DNA of 64,000 nt. Source: Pelomonas sp051857475. GTDB taxonomy: Bacteria; Pseudomonadota; Gammaproteobacteria; Burkholderiales; Burkholderiaceae_C. A program made the position numbers and the translations under genes. Shown piece by piece: positions 56,704-64,000 of this stretch. Below the pieces are notes generated by a model. The model was given only the letters and a program-made list of their open reading frames with translations, had not been told where the DNA came from and did no database searches. The DNA lies in assembly GCF_051857475.1 (NCBI RefSeq), contig NZ_JBPZGZ010000003.1, forward strand, positions 186,001-250,000, written 5' to 3'. Numbering within the stretch: position 1 is the stretch's first letter; each line of letters starts with the position of its first letter.

Positions 56704-57681
56704 ATGGCTGGGATCGGCACGGGTTGGAAGGAAGTCATTTCATCCGACGAGGCCGCCCGCCACGCGGCAGCGGCGCAGATGATGGCCGCGATGCAGAAGC
56801 GCAAGGACGAGCGCTATGGCTCCGGCCGCGCCCTGCACCGCAAGGCCCTGGCCGCCATCCGTGGCCGGCTTCGCGTGCTGGACGGCCTGCCCGAGCATGC
56901 CCGCCAGGGCCTGTTCGCGACGCCGGGCGAGCATGAGGTATGGGTGCGCCTGTCCAACGGCGCCCTGGACAAGCAGAGCAACCGCCGCCCCGACATCCGC
57001 GGCTTCGCGATGCGGGTCTTCGGCGTCGACGGCGAAGCGGCCCTGGGCGGCCGCACCGACCACCAGGACATCTCGCTGATCAACCAGGTGGCCTTCGCCT
57101 TCCCCGACAGCCGCCACTTCTTCGGCCTCGTCGAGGCAGCCGGCCGCAGCCCGGGCGCGGTGATCGGCTGGATGTTCAAGACCTTCGGCCTGGTCGGTGG
57201 CTTCAAGCAACTCAAGAAGCTGGCGGCCACCGCAGGCAAGCCCTTCACCGGCTTCGCCACCGAGGCCTTCGCCAGCACCTTGCCCGTCAGCTGCGGGCCG
57301 GCCGCCGTCAAGGTCCGTCTGCTGCCGCCGGCCGGGCACAAGCCGCGCGCCGAGGTCAATGGCGACTGGGCCGGCGACCTCACCGCCCAGGCCGCCGCCG
57401 GGCCGCTGAAGTACCGGCTGCAGCTGCAGTTCTTTGTCGACGAGGCGCGCACGCCGCTGGAAGACGCTTCCGTCGAATGGCCCGAGTCCGTCGCGCCTTT
57501 CGTCGATGTCGCCGAACTCACGCTGGAGGCGCCGTCGACCGACGTCGACTTCGTCGCCCGTGTCGAGGCCGGTGTCTTCGACCCCTGGCAGGCTCTGGCC
57601 GCGCACCGGCCTCTTGGCGAGGTGATGCGCGCCCGCAAGGTCGCCTACTTCAGCAGCCAGCAGGTCCGCGGCGCGGCTTAA
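56704..57681 (+). CDS. Catalase-family (SrpA-like minicatalase) protein
   Basis: 325 residues, shorter than monofunctional catalases. The heme-side features are present: distal histidine in GRALHRKALAAIRG, the RLSNG loop, DIRGFAMRVFGV, DHQDISLINQ, and a C-terminal ARKVAYFSSQ with the proximal Arg/Tyr pattern. Proteins of this SrpA-type group act as catalase-related peroxidases. No signal peptide is seen. It sits 15 bases after gltL and overlaps the next convergent gene by 4 bp. Confidence 0.85.
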   Translation: MAGIGTGWKEVISSDEAARHAAAAQMMAAMQKRKDERYGSGRALHRKALAAIRGRLRVLDGLPEHARQGLFATPGEHEVWVRLSNGALDKQSNRRPDIRGFAMRVFGVDGEAALGGRTDHQDISLINQVAFAFPDSRHFFGLVEAAGRSPGAVIGWMFKTFGLVGGFKQLKKLAATAGKPFTGFATEAFASTLPVSCGPAAVKVRLLPPAGHKPRAEVNGDWAGDLTAQAAAGPLKYRLQLQFFVDEARTPLEDASVEWPESVAPFVDVAELTLEAPSTDVDFVARVEAGVFDPWQALAAHRPLGEVMRARKVAYFSSQQVRGAA

Positions 57682-58081
57682 GGTTTGAAGCGCCGCGCCA
57701 CCTCGACGGCGGCGGTGTCGTACATGCCGACGAAGCGCGCGACCTTGCCGTCGCGCAGCGTGAACAGGTGCACCCGGGCGTCTCGAACACGCCTTGACCC
57801 GGCTTGGCGCGCGTGCGCTCCCAGCCCAGCACGGTGACGTGGTCGTCGCCGGCAAAGAACTCGCGCGGCTCGAAGGCCTGGATGTCGTCGAACTCGGCCA
57901 CCAGGCCGAACCAGCGCAGCAGGGCCTGCTGGCCCTGGAACTGGCCGATATAGGGCAGGTCGATGCTGCCCAGCATGGTCCATTCGACATCGGGGGTGCA
58001 CAGGCCGAGCAGGCCCTCGACATCGCCGCGGCCAAAGGCGGCGTACATGGACTGGATGACTTGAGTCGGGGTGGTCGTCAT
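57678..58081 (-). pseudogene. SnoaL-like (NTF2-fold) protein gene with a frameshift
   Basis: The frame from the ATG at 58081 (GGAGA ahead) reads an NTF2/SnoaL start (VIQSMYAAFGRGDVEGLLGLCTPDVEW) through GWERTRAKPGQGVFETPG, then turns into cysteine/arginine-rich nonsense. The expected end, VHLFTLRDGKVARFVGMYDTAAVEVARRFKP, is in the next frame and stops at 57678. The break maps to the GGG run near 57773-57777, where one extra G would restore the frame. It is either an inactivating indel or a sequencing error. Uninterrupted, it would be about 134 residues. Confidence 0.8.
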
Positions 58082-58210
58082 GGCGGTCTCCTGTTGAGAT
58101 AGCCGCCTCTACGCGGCCTGCCGCCGCGCAGATTCATGCCCATCCGCATGCAGGCGGATGCTGCTTCGCCAGCCGTCGCAGAGGCCGCAGGGCTTCTGCT
58201 CGGTGCGGGC

Positions 58211-58969
58211 TCAGAGGAACATGCCGCCCGAGGCCTCGATGCGCTGGCCGGTGATCCAGCCCGCGCCCGGGCGCATCAGTGCCGCCGCGGCACCGCCGAT
58301 GTCCTCGGCCTCGCCGACGCGACCCAGGGCTGTGACCGAGGCGACGAAGCGGTTCAGCTCGGCGTTGTCGCGCACGGCGCCACCGCCGAAGTCGGTGGCG
58401 ATGGCACCCGGCGCCAGCGTGTTGACGCGGATGCCGCGGGCCGCCAGCTCCTTGGCCTGGTAGCGGCTCAGCACCTCGATGGCGCCCTTCATGGCGGCAT
58501 AGGCGCCGTAGCCGGGGATGGTGAAGCGGGCCAGGCCGCTGGAGATGTTGAGGAGGCTGGCACCGTCGGCGAGCAGCGGCAGCAGGGCCTGGGTCAGGAA
58601 GAAGGGACCCTTGAGATGGATGTTCAGCAGCATGTCGAACTGAGCCGGCGTGGTCTCAGCAAAGCTGGCGTGGGCGCCCGCGCCGGCGTTATTGATGAGG
58701 CCGTGCAGGCGGCTCTCGCCCCAGGCCGCCAGGCCGGCCTTCACGCGCTCGGCAAAGGCCGCAAAGCTGGCGGCATCGGCCACGTCCAGCGGCAGGGCCA
58801 GGGCGCGCTGTCCCAGGGCCTGGATCTGGTCGACGACGCCTTCGGCCTTGGAAGCGGCATCACGGTAGGTCAGCACGATGTCATGGCCGTCGCGGGCCAG
58901 GGCCAGGGCCATCTGGGCGCCGAGGCCGCGGCTGCCGCCGGTGATCAGGGTGATGGGGGTAGAAGTCAT
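58211..58969 (-). CDS. Short-chain dehydrogenase/reductase
   Basis: 252 residues. TGGSRGLG (cofactor), NNAGAGA, catalytic Ser in NISSG, YAAMK (Tyr, Lys), and a C-terminal ITGQRIEASGG. GGAGAG precedes the ATG at 58969. It is divergent from a LysR gene with a 91-base, AT-rich spacer, so it is that regulator's likely target. A much longer upstream frame covers the LysR gene and is not real. Confidence 0.93.
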   Translation of the reverse strand: MTSTPITLITGGSRGLGAQMALALARDGHDIVLTYRDAASKAEGVVDQIQALGQRALALPLDVADAASFAAFAERVKAGLAAWGESRLHGLINNAGAGAHASFAETTPAQFDMLLNIHLKGPFFLTQALLPLLADGASLLNISSGLARFTIPGYGAYAAMKGAIEVLSRYQAKELAARGIRVNTLAPGAIATDFGGGAVRDNAELNRFVASVTALGRVGEAEDIGGAAAALMRPGAGWITGQRIEASGGMFL

Positions 58970-59060
58970 GGTTCTCTCCGGGGTGGATGGACGATGGAGA
59001 GAATTTATTGTTCGGCGCAGAATGGATAAAGTTAGACAAACTGAAATGACTGTGCTCTGA
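58970..59060. promoter_or_regulatory. Divergent SDR/LysR promoter region
   Basis: AT-rich island within GC-rich DNA. TTTAT and ATAAA arms about 17 bp apart (TTTATT-N17-TAAAGT also serves as a weak promoter pair for the LysR gene). The likely LysR binding site is here. Confidence 0.4.
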
Positions 59061-59978
59061 ATGGCATCCAATCTTGAACTGAATGCGCTGCGCGTCTTCC
59101 TGCAGGTGGCCGAGCTGGCCCATTTCAGCCGGGCTGCCGATGAGCTCGGCCTGCCCAAGGGCCGCGTGAGCCAGGTGGTGCGCGAGCTGGAGGCCCAGCT
59201 CGGCACGCGCCTCTTCCAGCGCACGACGCGGCGCGTCAGCCTGACCTCGGATGGCGAGCTGCTGGCCGAGCGCGCCCGCTCAATACTCGCCGACGCAGGT
59301 GAGATCGAGGCGCTGTTCCAGCAGGACCAGCAGCTCGGCGGCCGGCTGCGCGTGGACCTGCCGGTGCGCCTGGCCCTGGACCTGGTCATGCCGGCCCTGC
59401 CGGGTTTCCTGGCCGAGCACCCGGGCCTGCAGGTCGAGCTGAGCTGCACCGACCGGCGCGTGGACCTGGTGGAGGAGGGCTTCGACTGCGTGCTGCGCGT
59501 CGGTGCCGTGCACGACCCCATGCTGGTCGCCAAGCCGGTGGGCGAGCTGAAGATGATGAATGTCGCCAGCCCCGCCTACCTGGCACGGCGCGGCACGCCG
59601 GTGACGCCCGAAGACCTGCTGGCCCAGGGCCATGAGCTGGTGCACTACAGCCAGACCTGGGCCGACCGCCGAGCGCGCTTCGACTGGGTGGATGCCGAGG
59701 GGCGCTCGCACAGCCTGGCGCTGCCGGCGCGGGTCAGCGTCAACCACACGGATGCCTACGAGGTGGCCGCGCTGAACGGCATGGGCATCGTGCAGGCGCC
59801 CTGTGTGGGCATGCGCGCAGCCGTGGCGGACGGGCGCCTGGTGCGCCTGTTGCAGGGCTACGAGCCCGCGCCCATGCCGGTGCAACTCGTCATGAGCCAG
59901 CGCCGCCACACGCCGCGGCGGGTGAGGGTGTTCATGGACTGGCTGACCGGGTTGCTGGCCGGCTATCTGCAGGATTAG
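59061..59978 (+). CDS. LysR-family regulator
   Basis: 305 residues. Helix-turn-helix AHFSRAADELGLPKGRVSQVVRELE, with a CrgA-like effector domain (DLPVRLALDLVMPALPGFLAEHP, VEEGFDCVLRVG). It overlaps the TelA gene by 4 bp at the 3' ends. Controls probably the divergent SDR gene. Confidence 0.93.
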   Translation: MASNLELNALRVFLQVAELAHFSRAADELGLPKGRVSQVVRELEAQLGTRLFQRTTRRVSLTSDGELLAERARSILADAGEIEALFQQDQQLGGRLRVDLPVRLALDLVMPALPGFLAEHPGLQVELSCTDRRVDLVEEGFDCVLRVGAVHDPMLVAKPVGELKMMNVASPAYLARRGTPVTPEDLLAQGHELVHYSQTWADRRARFDWVDAEGRSHSLALPARVSVNHTDAYEVAALNGMGIVQAPCVGMRAAVADGRLVRLLQGYEPAPMPVQLVMSQRRHTPRRVRVFMDWLTGLLAGYLQD

Positions 59979-61195
59979 AGTTTGACCGGCCCGTCGATGG
60001 CCGTGCCGCCCACCGCTTCCTTGGCCTGCTGCTGGCGCACCCGGTCCAGATAGCCCTCGGAGCGCTGCAACTGCTCCTGGATGAGCTTGTTGTTGGTGCC
60101 CATGGTCTCGATGGCTTTGCTGCGGAAGTTGTCCATCGCGTCCATGGCCTGGAAAGTCTGGTCGAACATGGACTGGATCTGCTGGATGCCCAGCATGGGG
60201 TTGGACGAGAACTCGGCCGTCGCGTCGACGTGCTGGTTCAACGCCGTGCCGGTCTGGTTGATCAGGTCGCCGATGGTCTTGTTGACGCCCTGCAGCATCT
60301 GCATGACCTCGATCTGGTTGCCGGTGGCGCGGGCCACGGTCTGGGCGACGGCCAGGGCGCTCATGCCGGTGGTGGCCACGCGGTCGCAGCCGATCATCAT
60401 TTCGCGGCCGGTCTTCTTCAGCACGTCCAGGGCCAGATAGCCGTTCACGCAGACGGCCTGCTGGGTCTGGATGTCGGCCAGGTTCTGGCGGGCGTAGAAC
60501 AGCACCTCCTGCTCCAGCGCCTTGGCCTTCATCGGGTCGGTGGCCTGCAGCTGCTGCACGCGCGTGGCCAGGCGCTCGTCCAGCACGCGGGCGAAGCGGG
60601 CTGCACCGGCCAGCTTCTGCATCGCATCCCACAGCTTGGCGCGCGTGCCCTCGATGTCGATGACGTCCTTCTGGATGTCGTCCTTGGCGGCGTAGAGCTG
60701 GGTCATGGCCGTCTGCAGCTGCGAGCTGGCGGACTGGAAGCGGCGGAAATAGGCCTCCAGCTTGTTGCCGAAGGGGATGATGCCCAGCAGCTTGCGCGGC
60801 TGCAGCAGGTCACCGTCCTTGCCGGGGTTGAGCTCGTCGAGCTGGCCGCGGATGGCGGCGATGGCCTTGTAGGCCGGCGTGTCCGTCGCGCCGACGAAGT
60901 TACGCTGCATCAGGCTGCCCTGCATCAGGCCGGCGGCGATGCTGATCTCCTGACGGCCCAGCTGGAAGGCGCTGTCCAGCTTGGCCTTGAAGGGCTCGCT
61001 GTGCAGGTCTTCCTTCTCCAGCGCCTCGATGAAGCGCTGGACCTGCTCGTCGACCTTGTCGGCGACATCGGCCTTCAGCGGCACGGCCTCGACGGCCTGC
61101 ACCGGCTGCACCGGCGTGATGACCTCAGGCGGGGTCAGCGTGAACGTGGGCGCGGCGGTTGCGGTGGTCGTCGTGGTCGTCGTGGTCGTGTTCAT
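59975..61195 (-). CDS. telA: TelA-family toxic-anion-resistance protein
   Basis: 406 residues. Full-length TelA domain (about 40-395: LQPRKLLGIIPFGNKLEAYFRRFQSASSQL, FYARQNLADIQTQQAVCVNGYLALDVL, TGMSALAVAQTVARATGNQ). A polythreonine N-terminus precedes it. TelA proteins are mostly helical and belong to the tellurite/Ter-linked stress network; the exact mechanism is not established. It is the last gene of a coupled operon, overlapping the XpaC-like gene by 4 bp. Confidence 0.92.
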   Translation of the reverse strand: MNTTTTTTTTTATAAPTFTLTPPEVITPVQPVQAVEAVPLKADVADKVDEQVQRFIEALEKEDLHSEPFKAKLDSAFQLGRQEISIAAGLMQGSLMQRNFVGATDTPAYKAIAAIRGQLDELNPGKDGDLLQPRKLLGIIPFGNKLEAYFRRFQSASSQLQTAMTQLYAAKDDIQKDVIDIEGTRAKLWDAMQKLAGAARFARVLDERLATRVQQLQATDPMKAKALEQEVLFYARQNLADIQTQQAVCVNGYLALDVLKKTGREMMIGCDRVATTGMSALAVAQTVARATGNQIEVMQMLQGVNKTIGDLINQTGTALNQHVDATAEFSSNPMLGIQQIQSMFDQTFQAMDAMDNFRSKAIETMGTNNKLIQEQLQRSEGYLDRVRQQQAKEAVGGTAIDGPVKL

Positions 61196-61845
61196 GCGAT
61201 GTCCTTGTTGCCGAACTTCTGGTTCAGGAATTCACTGTGGCGCAGGAAGGCCTGGGCGTCCTGCGAGGCGAGGTCGTCGCCGAGCTGCTCGACCTTGGTC
61301 TCCAGCTCGGCCAGCACGCCCTCGAAAGTCGTTTGCGCCGTCTTGCCATTGGCCAGCAGCTTGGTGGTGGCGAACTGGGCCGGGATGCTGAGATAGGTGT
61401 TCAGCGCCTGGGGCAGATAGCTGATGGCGATGTGGCGGGCATGGAAGGTCTCCTGCAGGCTCAGGTGGCCCTTGCTGCGCTCCCACTGGTCCAGCAGCGC
61501 CTCCAGGCGCTTGCAGAGTTGCTGGATGCGCTGGGCCAGCGGCGCCGGAATGCGGCCGCCGGGGTTGTGCTCGGTCAGGCCGCGCACGCCGTTGAGCGCC
61601 CGGCCCATGGCCTCGCGGGCATCGCCTTCGTCCTCGAACTGCAGGGCTTCCCAGACGTCTTCCTTGGTGCTGGGCCAGCCCCACCACAGGGCGCCGCCGA
61701 CCAGGCCGACCACATAGCCCAGGGCCGCTACACCCAGGCCCCAGCCGCCCAGAAAACCCAGGCCCTTCAGCACCAGCACGCCGGTCGCCGCCAGCAGGCC
61801 GCACCAGTTCGCTGGCGCGTTCAGCCATCTGAACAAACCGTTCAT
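61192..61845 (-). CDS. XpaC-like membrane protein
   Basis: 217 residues. Two N-terminal membrane spans (WCGLLAATGVLVLKGLGFLGG, LGYVVGLVGGALWW), then a soluble helical region with IQQLCKRLEALLDQWERSKG. Proteins named '5-bromo-4-chloroindolyl phosphate hydrolysis' (XpaC) with this layout are frequent partners of TelA. It overlaps both neighbouring genes by 4 bp (ATGA), so it is obligately coupled to them. Membrane anchoring of TelA is inferred. Confidence 0.8.
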   Translation of the reverse strand: MNGLFRWLNAPANWCGLLAATGVLVLKGLGFLGGWGLGVAALGYVVGLVGGALWWGWPSTKEDVWEALQFEDEGDAREAMGRALNGVRGLTEHNPGGRIPAPLAQRIQQLCKRLEALLDQWERSKGHLSLQETFHARHIAISYLPQALNTYLSIPAQFATTKLLANGKTAQTTFEGVLAELETKVEQLGDDLASQDAQAFLRHSEFLNQKFGNKDIA

Positions 61846-63503
61846 TGGTAGGCCCGGATGTCCTTGAACACCGCATACAGCGGCGTCTTGCGCGCGTCGA
61901 AGACACGGCCGCCGGTGATCTCAACCAGGGCCTTCAGGTCGCCCGCATCGGCCTCACCGAACAGCACCATGAAGACGGGGATGCCGCGCACGTCCTCGGG
62001 CAGCTGCTCATAGGCGCGCCTGAAGTCCTCCAGGCGGCGGCCCATGTTGCTCTTGCCGTCGGTGAAGGCGACCACCGAGTACTGGTAGTCGGGGTTGCGC
62101 TTGCGCTCTTCCAGCATGTTCTGCAGGCCGGCCAGCACCGCGTCGTAGAGGGCCGTGCCACCGGCCATCCGCAGCTCGTCGGCGGCGTCGCGCACGCGCT
62201 TGAGTTCGTTCAGCTTGGCCTCGGTGTCGGCCTGCGGCAGCACGCCCTTGGCCACCTTGCTGCCGGCCGGAATCTCGAAGGGCACCGGCTCGCGCACACG
62301 GTCGCTGAAGGGCAGGAACCACAGCCGTTCGCGGTTGCTCAGCTTGGCGACACGGCCGGTCAGCGTGGCGTCGGCGCCGGCCAGGTAGTGGATGGCCTCG
62401 ACGAGCTGCTCGCGGCGCTTGCCCTGCATGCTGCCGCTGGTGTCCAGCACAAAGGTGCTGGCGATGGGCTTGCGGAACTCGTTCAGGTAGGCGTCGATGA
62501 GGCCGTCGGCCAATTGGCGATCGGGCGAAAACGGCAGTTCGACCTGGAAGCCGCGCGCCGGCAGGATGTCGGCCACCTGCGCAGCCAGCTCGGCTTTCAT
62601 CGGGCGGCGCAGGGTCTGCTTGGCCAGCCACAGCTGGGCAGCGTCGCCCTTCAGGTAGTCGACGACCTTGAGGTAGTCGGCGCGGCGGGCGTCGTTGAGC
62701 AGCATGAAGGGGTAGTCGGCCGTGACCACGCCTTCGAAGGGATAGATCAGGTGCAGGGGCTCGCGCAGCTTGCCGCTGGCGTTCAGGCTCAGCAGCCAGC
62801 TCTCGTAGTTGATGAAGGCGTTGGCGCGCGTGCCCTGCAGCTTGATGAACTGGTCGGCCAGATAGGTCGAGTTGTCGCCGACGATCTTGTAGCCCTTCAG
62901 GAAGTCGGCAATCGCACCGCGGTCGACGTCGGCCGCGCTCAGGGCCTCACCCTTGCCGCCGGCCGCCGCGACCACGCCCAGCAGGGCCATGAAGCCCTGG
63001 TTGCTGGTGGCCGGGTTGGACAGGGCGTATTGCAGCTTGCCGGCCTTGGCCGCGCGCGTGATGTCGGCCCAGGTCAGCTTGGCGTCGGGCTTGTCCCAGC
63101 CATTGCGGGCGGCGTCGCTCTTGCTGACGCCCAGGACAAGAGGCGACAGCATGATCTTTTCCTGCAGCTTGACCTTGCCCTGGCCGGCCGCGTCGCTGAG
63201 CAGGTATTTGGCATTGGCGAACCAGGCCACGTCGGGCCGGGGTTTGTCGCCGCTGTCGCCGCTGAGCACCTCCTGGGTGCTTTCCATCGTGCCGCCAAAG
63301 CGGAACTGCACGTCCACGCCGGTAGCAGATTTGATCTGCGCTGCCAGCGGCTCGATGTCCTTCAAGTCGCTGGTGGCGAGCACCTGCAGCGCCGCGCCGG
63401 TGGCGGCGGGTGGTGCTGTGGCAGGCGCGGGGGATTCATCGGGCTTCTTGCCGCAGGCGGCCAGCAGCGCGAAGCTCAACAGCAACAGGGTACGGCGCAT
63501 CAC
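61842..63503 (-). CDS. Lipoprotein fusing a solute-binding domain to a von Willebrand A domain
   Basis: 553 residues. Lipobox LLAAC (C17). Residues about 40-330 form a type-2 periplasmic-binding domain (LQVLATSDLKDIEPLAAQIKSATG, GFMALLGVV, NAFINYESWLL). Residues about 350-545 form a vWA domain with the MIDAS motif DTSGSMQG, threonine in GGTALYDAV and aspartate in VVAFTDGKSN. Metal-dependent ligand or protein binding at the periplasmic face is inferred. Coupled by 4-bp overlaps on both sides. Confidence 0.88.
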   Translation of the reverse strand: MMRRTLLLLSFALLAACGKKPDESPAPATAPPAATGAALQVLATSDLKDIEPLAAQIKSATGVDVQFRFGGTMESTQEVLSGDSGDKPRPDVAWFANAKYLLSDAAGQGKVKLQEKIMLSPLVLGVSKSDAARNGWDKPDAKLTWADITRAAKAGKLQYALSNPATSNQGFMALLGVVAAAGGKGEALSAADVDRGAIADFLKGYKIVGDNSTYLADQFIKLQGTRANAFINYESWLLSLNASGKLREPLHLIYPFEGVVTADYPFMLLNDARRADYLKVVDYLKGDAAQLWLAKQTLRRPMKAELAAQVADILPARGFQVELPFSPDRQLADGLIDAYLNEFRKPIASTFVLDTSGSMQGKRREQLVEAIHYLAGADATLTGRVAKLSNRERLWFLPFSDRVREPVPFEIPAGSKVAKGVLPQADTEAKLNELKRVRDAADELRMAGGTALYDAVLAGLQNMLEERKRNPDYQYSVVAFTDGKSNMGRRLEDFRRAYEQLPEDVRGIPVFMVLFGEADAGDLKALVEITGGRVFDARKTPLYAVFKDIRAYQ

Positions 63504-64000
63504 TGGTTCATCTCCCGGCTGACGATGTCGATCATTTCAAACATCAGATCGAACCCCGGCGGGTCGATGACCTGGTTGAGTTTCACGTCCACGGCAAGCC
63601 CCGCGGCCTTGGTGGCCTCGGCAAACGCGGCCGTGTCACCGGTGCGGAAGCCCTGCTCCAGCGCAACGGCCTGCAGCGTCTTGTTGGTGGACAGCAACTC
63701 GGCCAGCTGCTTGCCGCGCTCGTTCAGCGCCACCAGCACCCATTTGTTGACGATGGTGGGCTGGGGATACATCAGCACCATCTCCGGGCGGATGCCGCCC
63801 TTCTGGGCCTGGGCCACCATCTGGGCCTCGTAGATGAAGGTCAGCGGTGTCTTGCCCATGCCGATGGACAGGTAGTCGTCGAAGGCGCCGTTGACATAGT
63901 TCTCCTGGAAGCCCTGGCGCTTGAACAGCTCGGCCAGCTGGGCGGCGTACTTCTGGGCCGCCGTGCGGTCGGCCACCACGTCGCCGTTCAGCGCGGCCGA
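63500..64000 (-). CDS. Solute-binding-type protein, C-terminal 167 codons (cut by window end)
   Basis: The minus-strand frame is open to the window edge, and only the C-terminal part is visible. It resembles a periplasmic-binding type-2 domain (DDYLSIGMGKTPLTFIYEAQMVAQAQKG, VLMYPQPTIVNKWVLVALNERGKQLAELL). The internal GTG at 63979 is not a convincing start. The stop overlaps the vWA-fusion start by 4 bp, so it heads, or is upstream in, the same operon. Confidence 0.75.
   Translation of the reverse strand, partial: SAALNGDVVADRTAAQKYAAQLAELFKRQGFQENYVNGAFDDYLSIGMGKTPLTFIYEAQMVAQAQKGGIRPEMVLMYPQPTIVNKWVLVALNERGKQLAELLSTNKTLQAVALEQGFRTGDTAAFAEATKAAGLAVDVKLNQVIDPPGFDLMFEMIDIVSREMNQ

Noticed and set aside
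61845..63833. 662-codon plus-strand frame opposite the vWA fusion
   Set aside because: No domain and shadow-like composition; the coding strand is minus with ATGA overlaps.

Overview
The window is GC-rich DNA (most genes look close to 70% G+C) with densely packed genes, many 4-bp ATGA overlaps and long antisense open frames. The gene content (GltIJKL-type amino-acid importer, TctD/TctE-like two-component pair, PHA-system protein, WS/DGAT acyltransferase, many LysR regulators) fits a betaproteobacterium of the Burkholderiales, probably near Roseateles/Mitsuaria/Rubrivivax. That placement is inference. No rRNA, tRNA, CRISPR array, insertion sequence or prophage was recognised.

Region 1 (1-9.2 kb, minus strand): the start of a divergent EF-G gene, then a translationally coupled operon of two flavin-dependent tryptophan-halogenase-family proteins around a SapC-family protein and a JmjC/FIH-like cupin protein, downstream of a large TonB-dependent receptor. 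Region 2 (9.2-23.7 kb) is a glycan-degradation locus. It holds a LacI regulator, a GH16 and a GH18 enzyme sharing a duplicated crystallin-CBM6 tail, two multi-modular GH18 chitinases with paired CBM5/12 modules, a sugar ABC importer without its ATPase (binding protein plus two permeases), a GH1 beta-glucosidase and a GH16 lipoprotein. The palindrome TGAAAGCGCTTTCA occurs upstream of the receptor (twice), the GH18-GH16 operon and the importer operon, which ties them into one LacI regulon. Beta-1,3-glucanases together with chitinases suggest use of fungal or oomycete cell walls. A structured intergenic repeat with compensatory base changes sits next to stop codons in this region.

Region 3 (23.8-33.4 kb): a small periplasmic protein, a TonB C-terminal-domain protein, a probable outer-membrane barrel, a TPR-GGDEF diguanylate cyclase, a sugar-importer ATPase coupled to an orphan binding protein, and a divergent TctD/TctE-like system. 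Region 4 (33.4-46 kb): MocR/AhpD-like pair, LysR/SDR/epoxide-hydrolase-like set, molybdopterin oxidoreductase, two metallopeptidase-type lipoproteins, GNAT, aldo-keto reductase, Sel1 protein and a lower-GC orphan. Region 5 (46.1-52.4 kb): PHA-system protein, acyl-CoA-binding protein and WS/DGAT (carbon storage), a 7TM histidine kinase with a convergent NarL-type regulator, and two secreted proteins. Region 6 (52.5-59.98 kb): LysR plus gltIJKL, a catalase-like protein, a frameshifted SnoaL-like gene, and a divergent SDR/LysR pair. Region 7 (59.97-64 kb): a coupled operon of a solute-binding-like protein (cut by the window end), a binding-protein/vWA fusion lipoprotein, an XpaC-like membrane protein and TelA.
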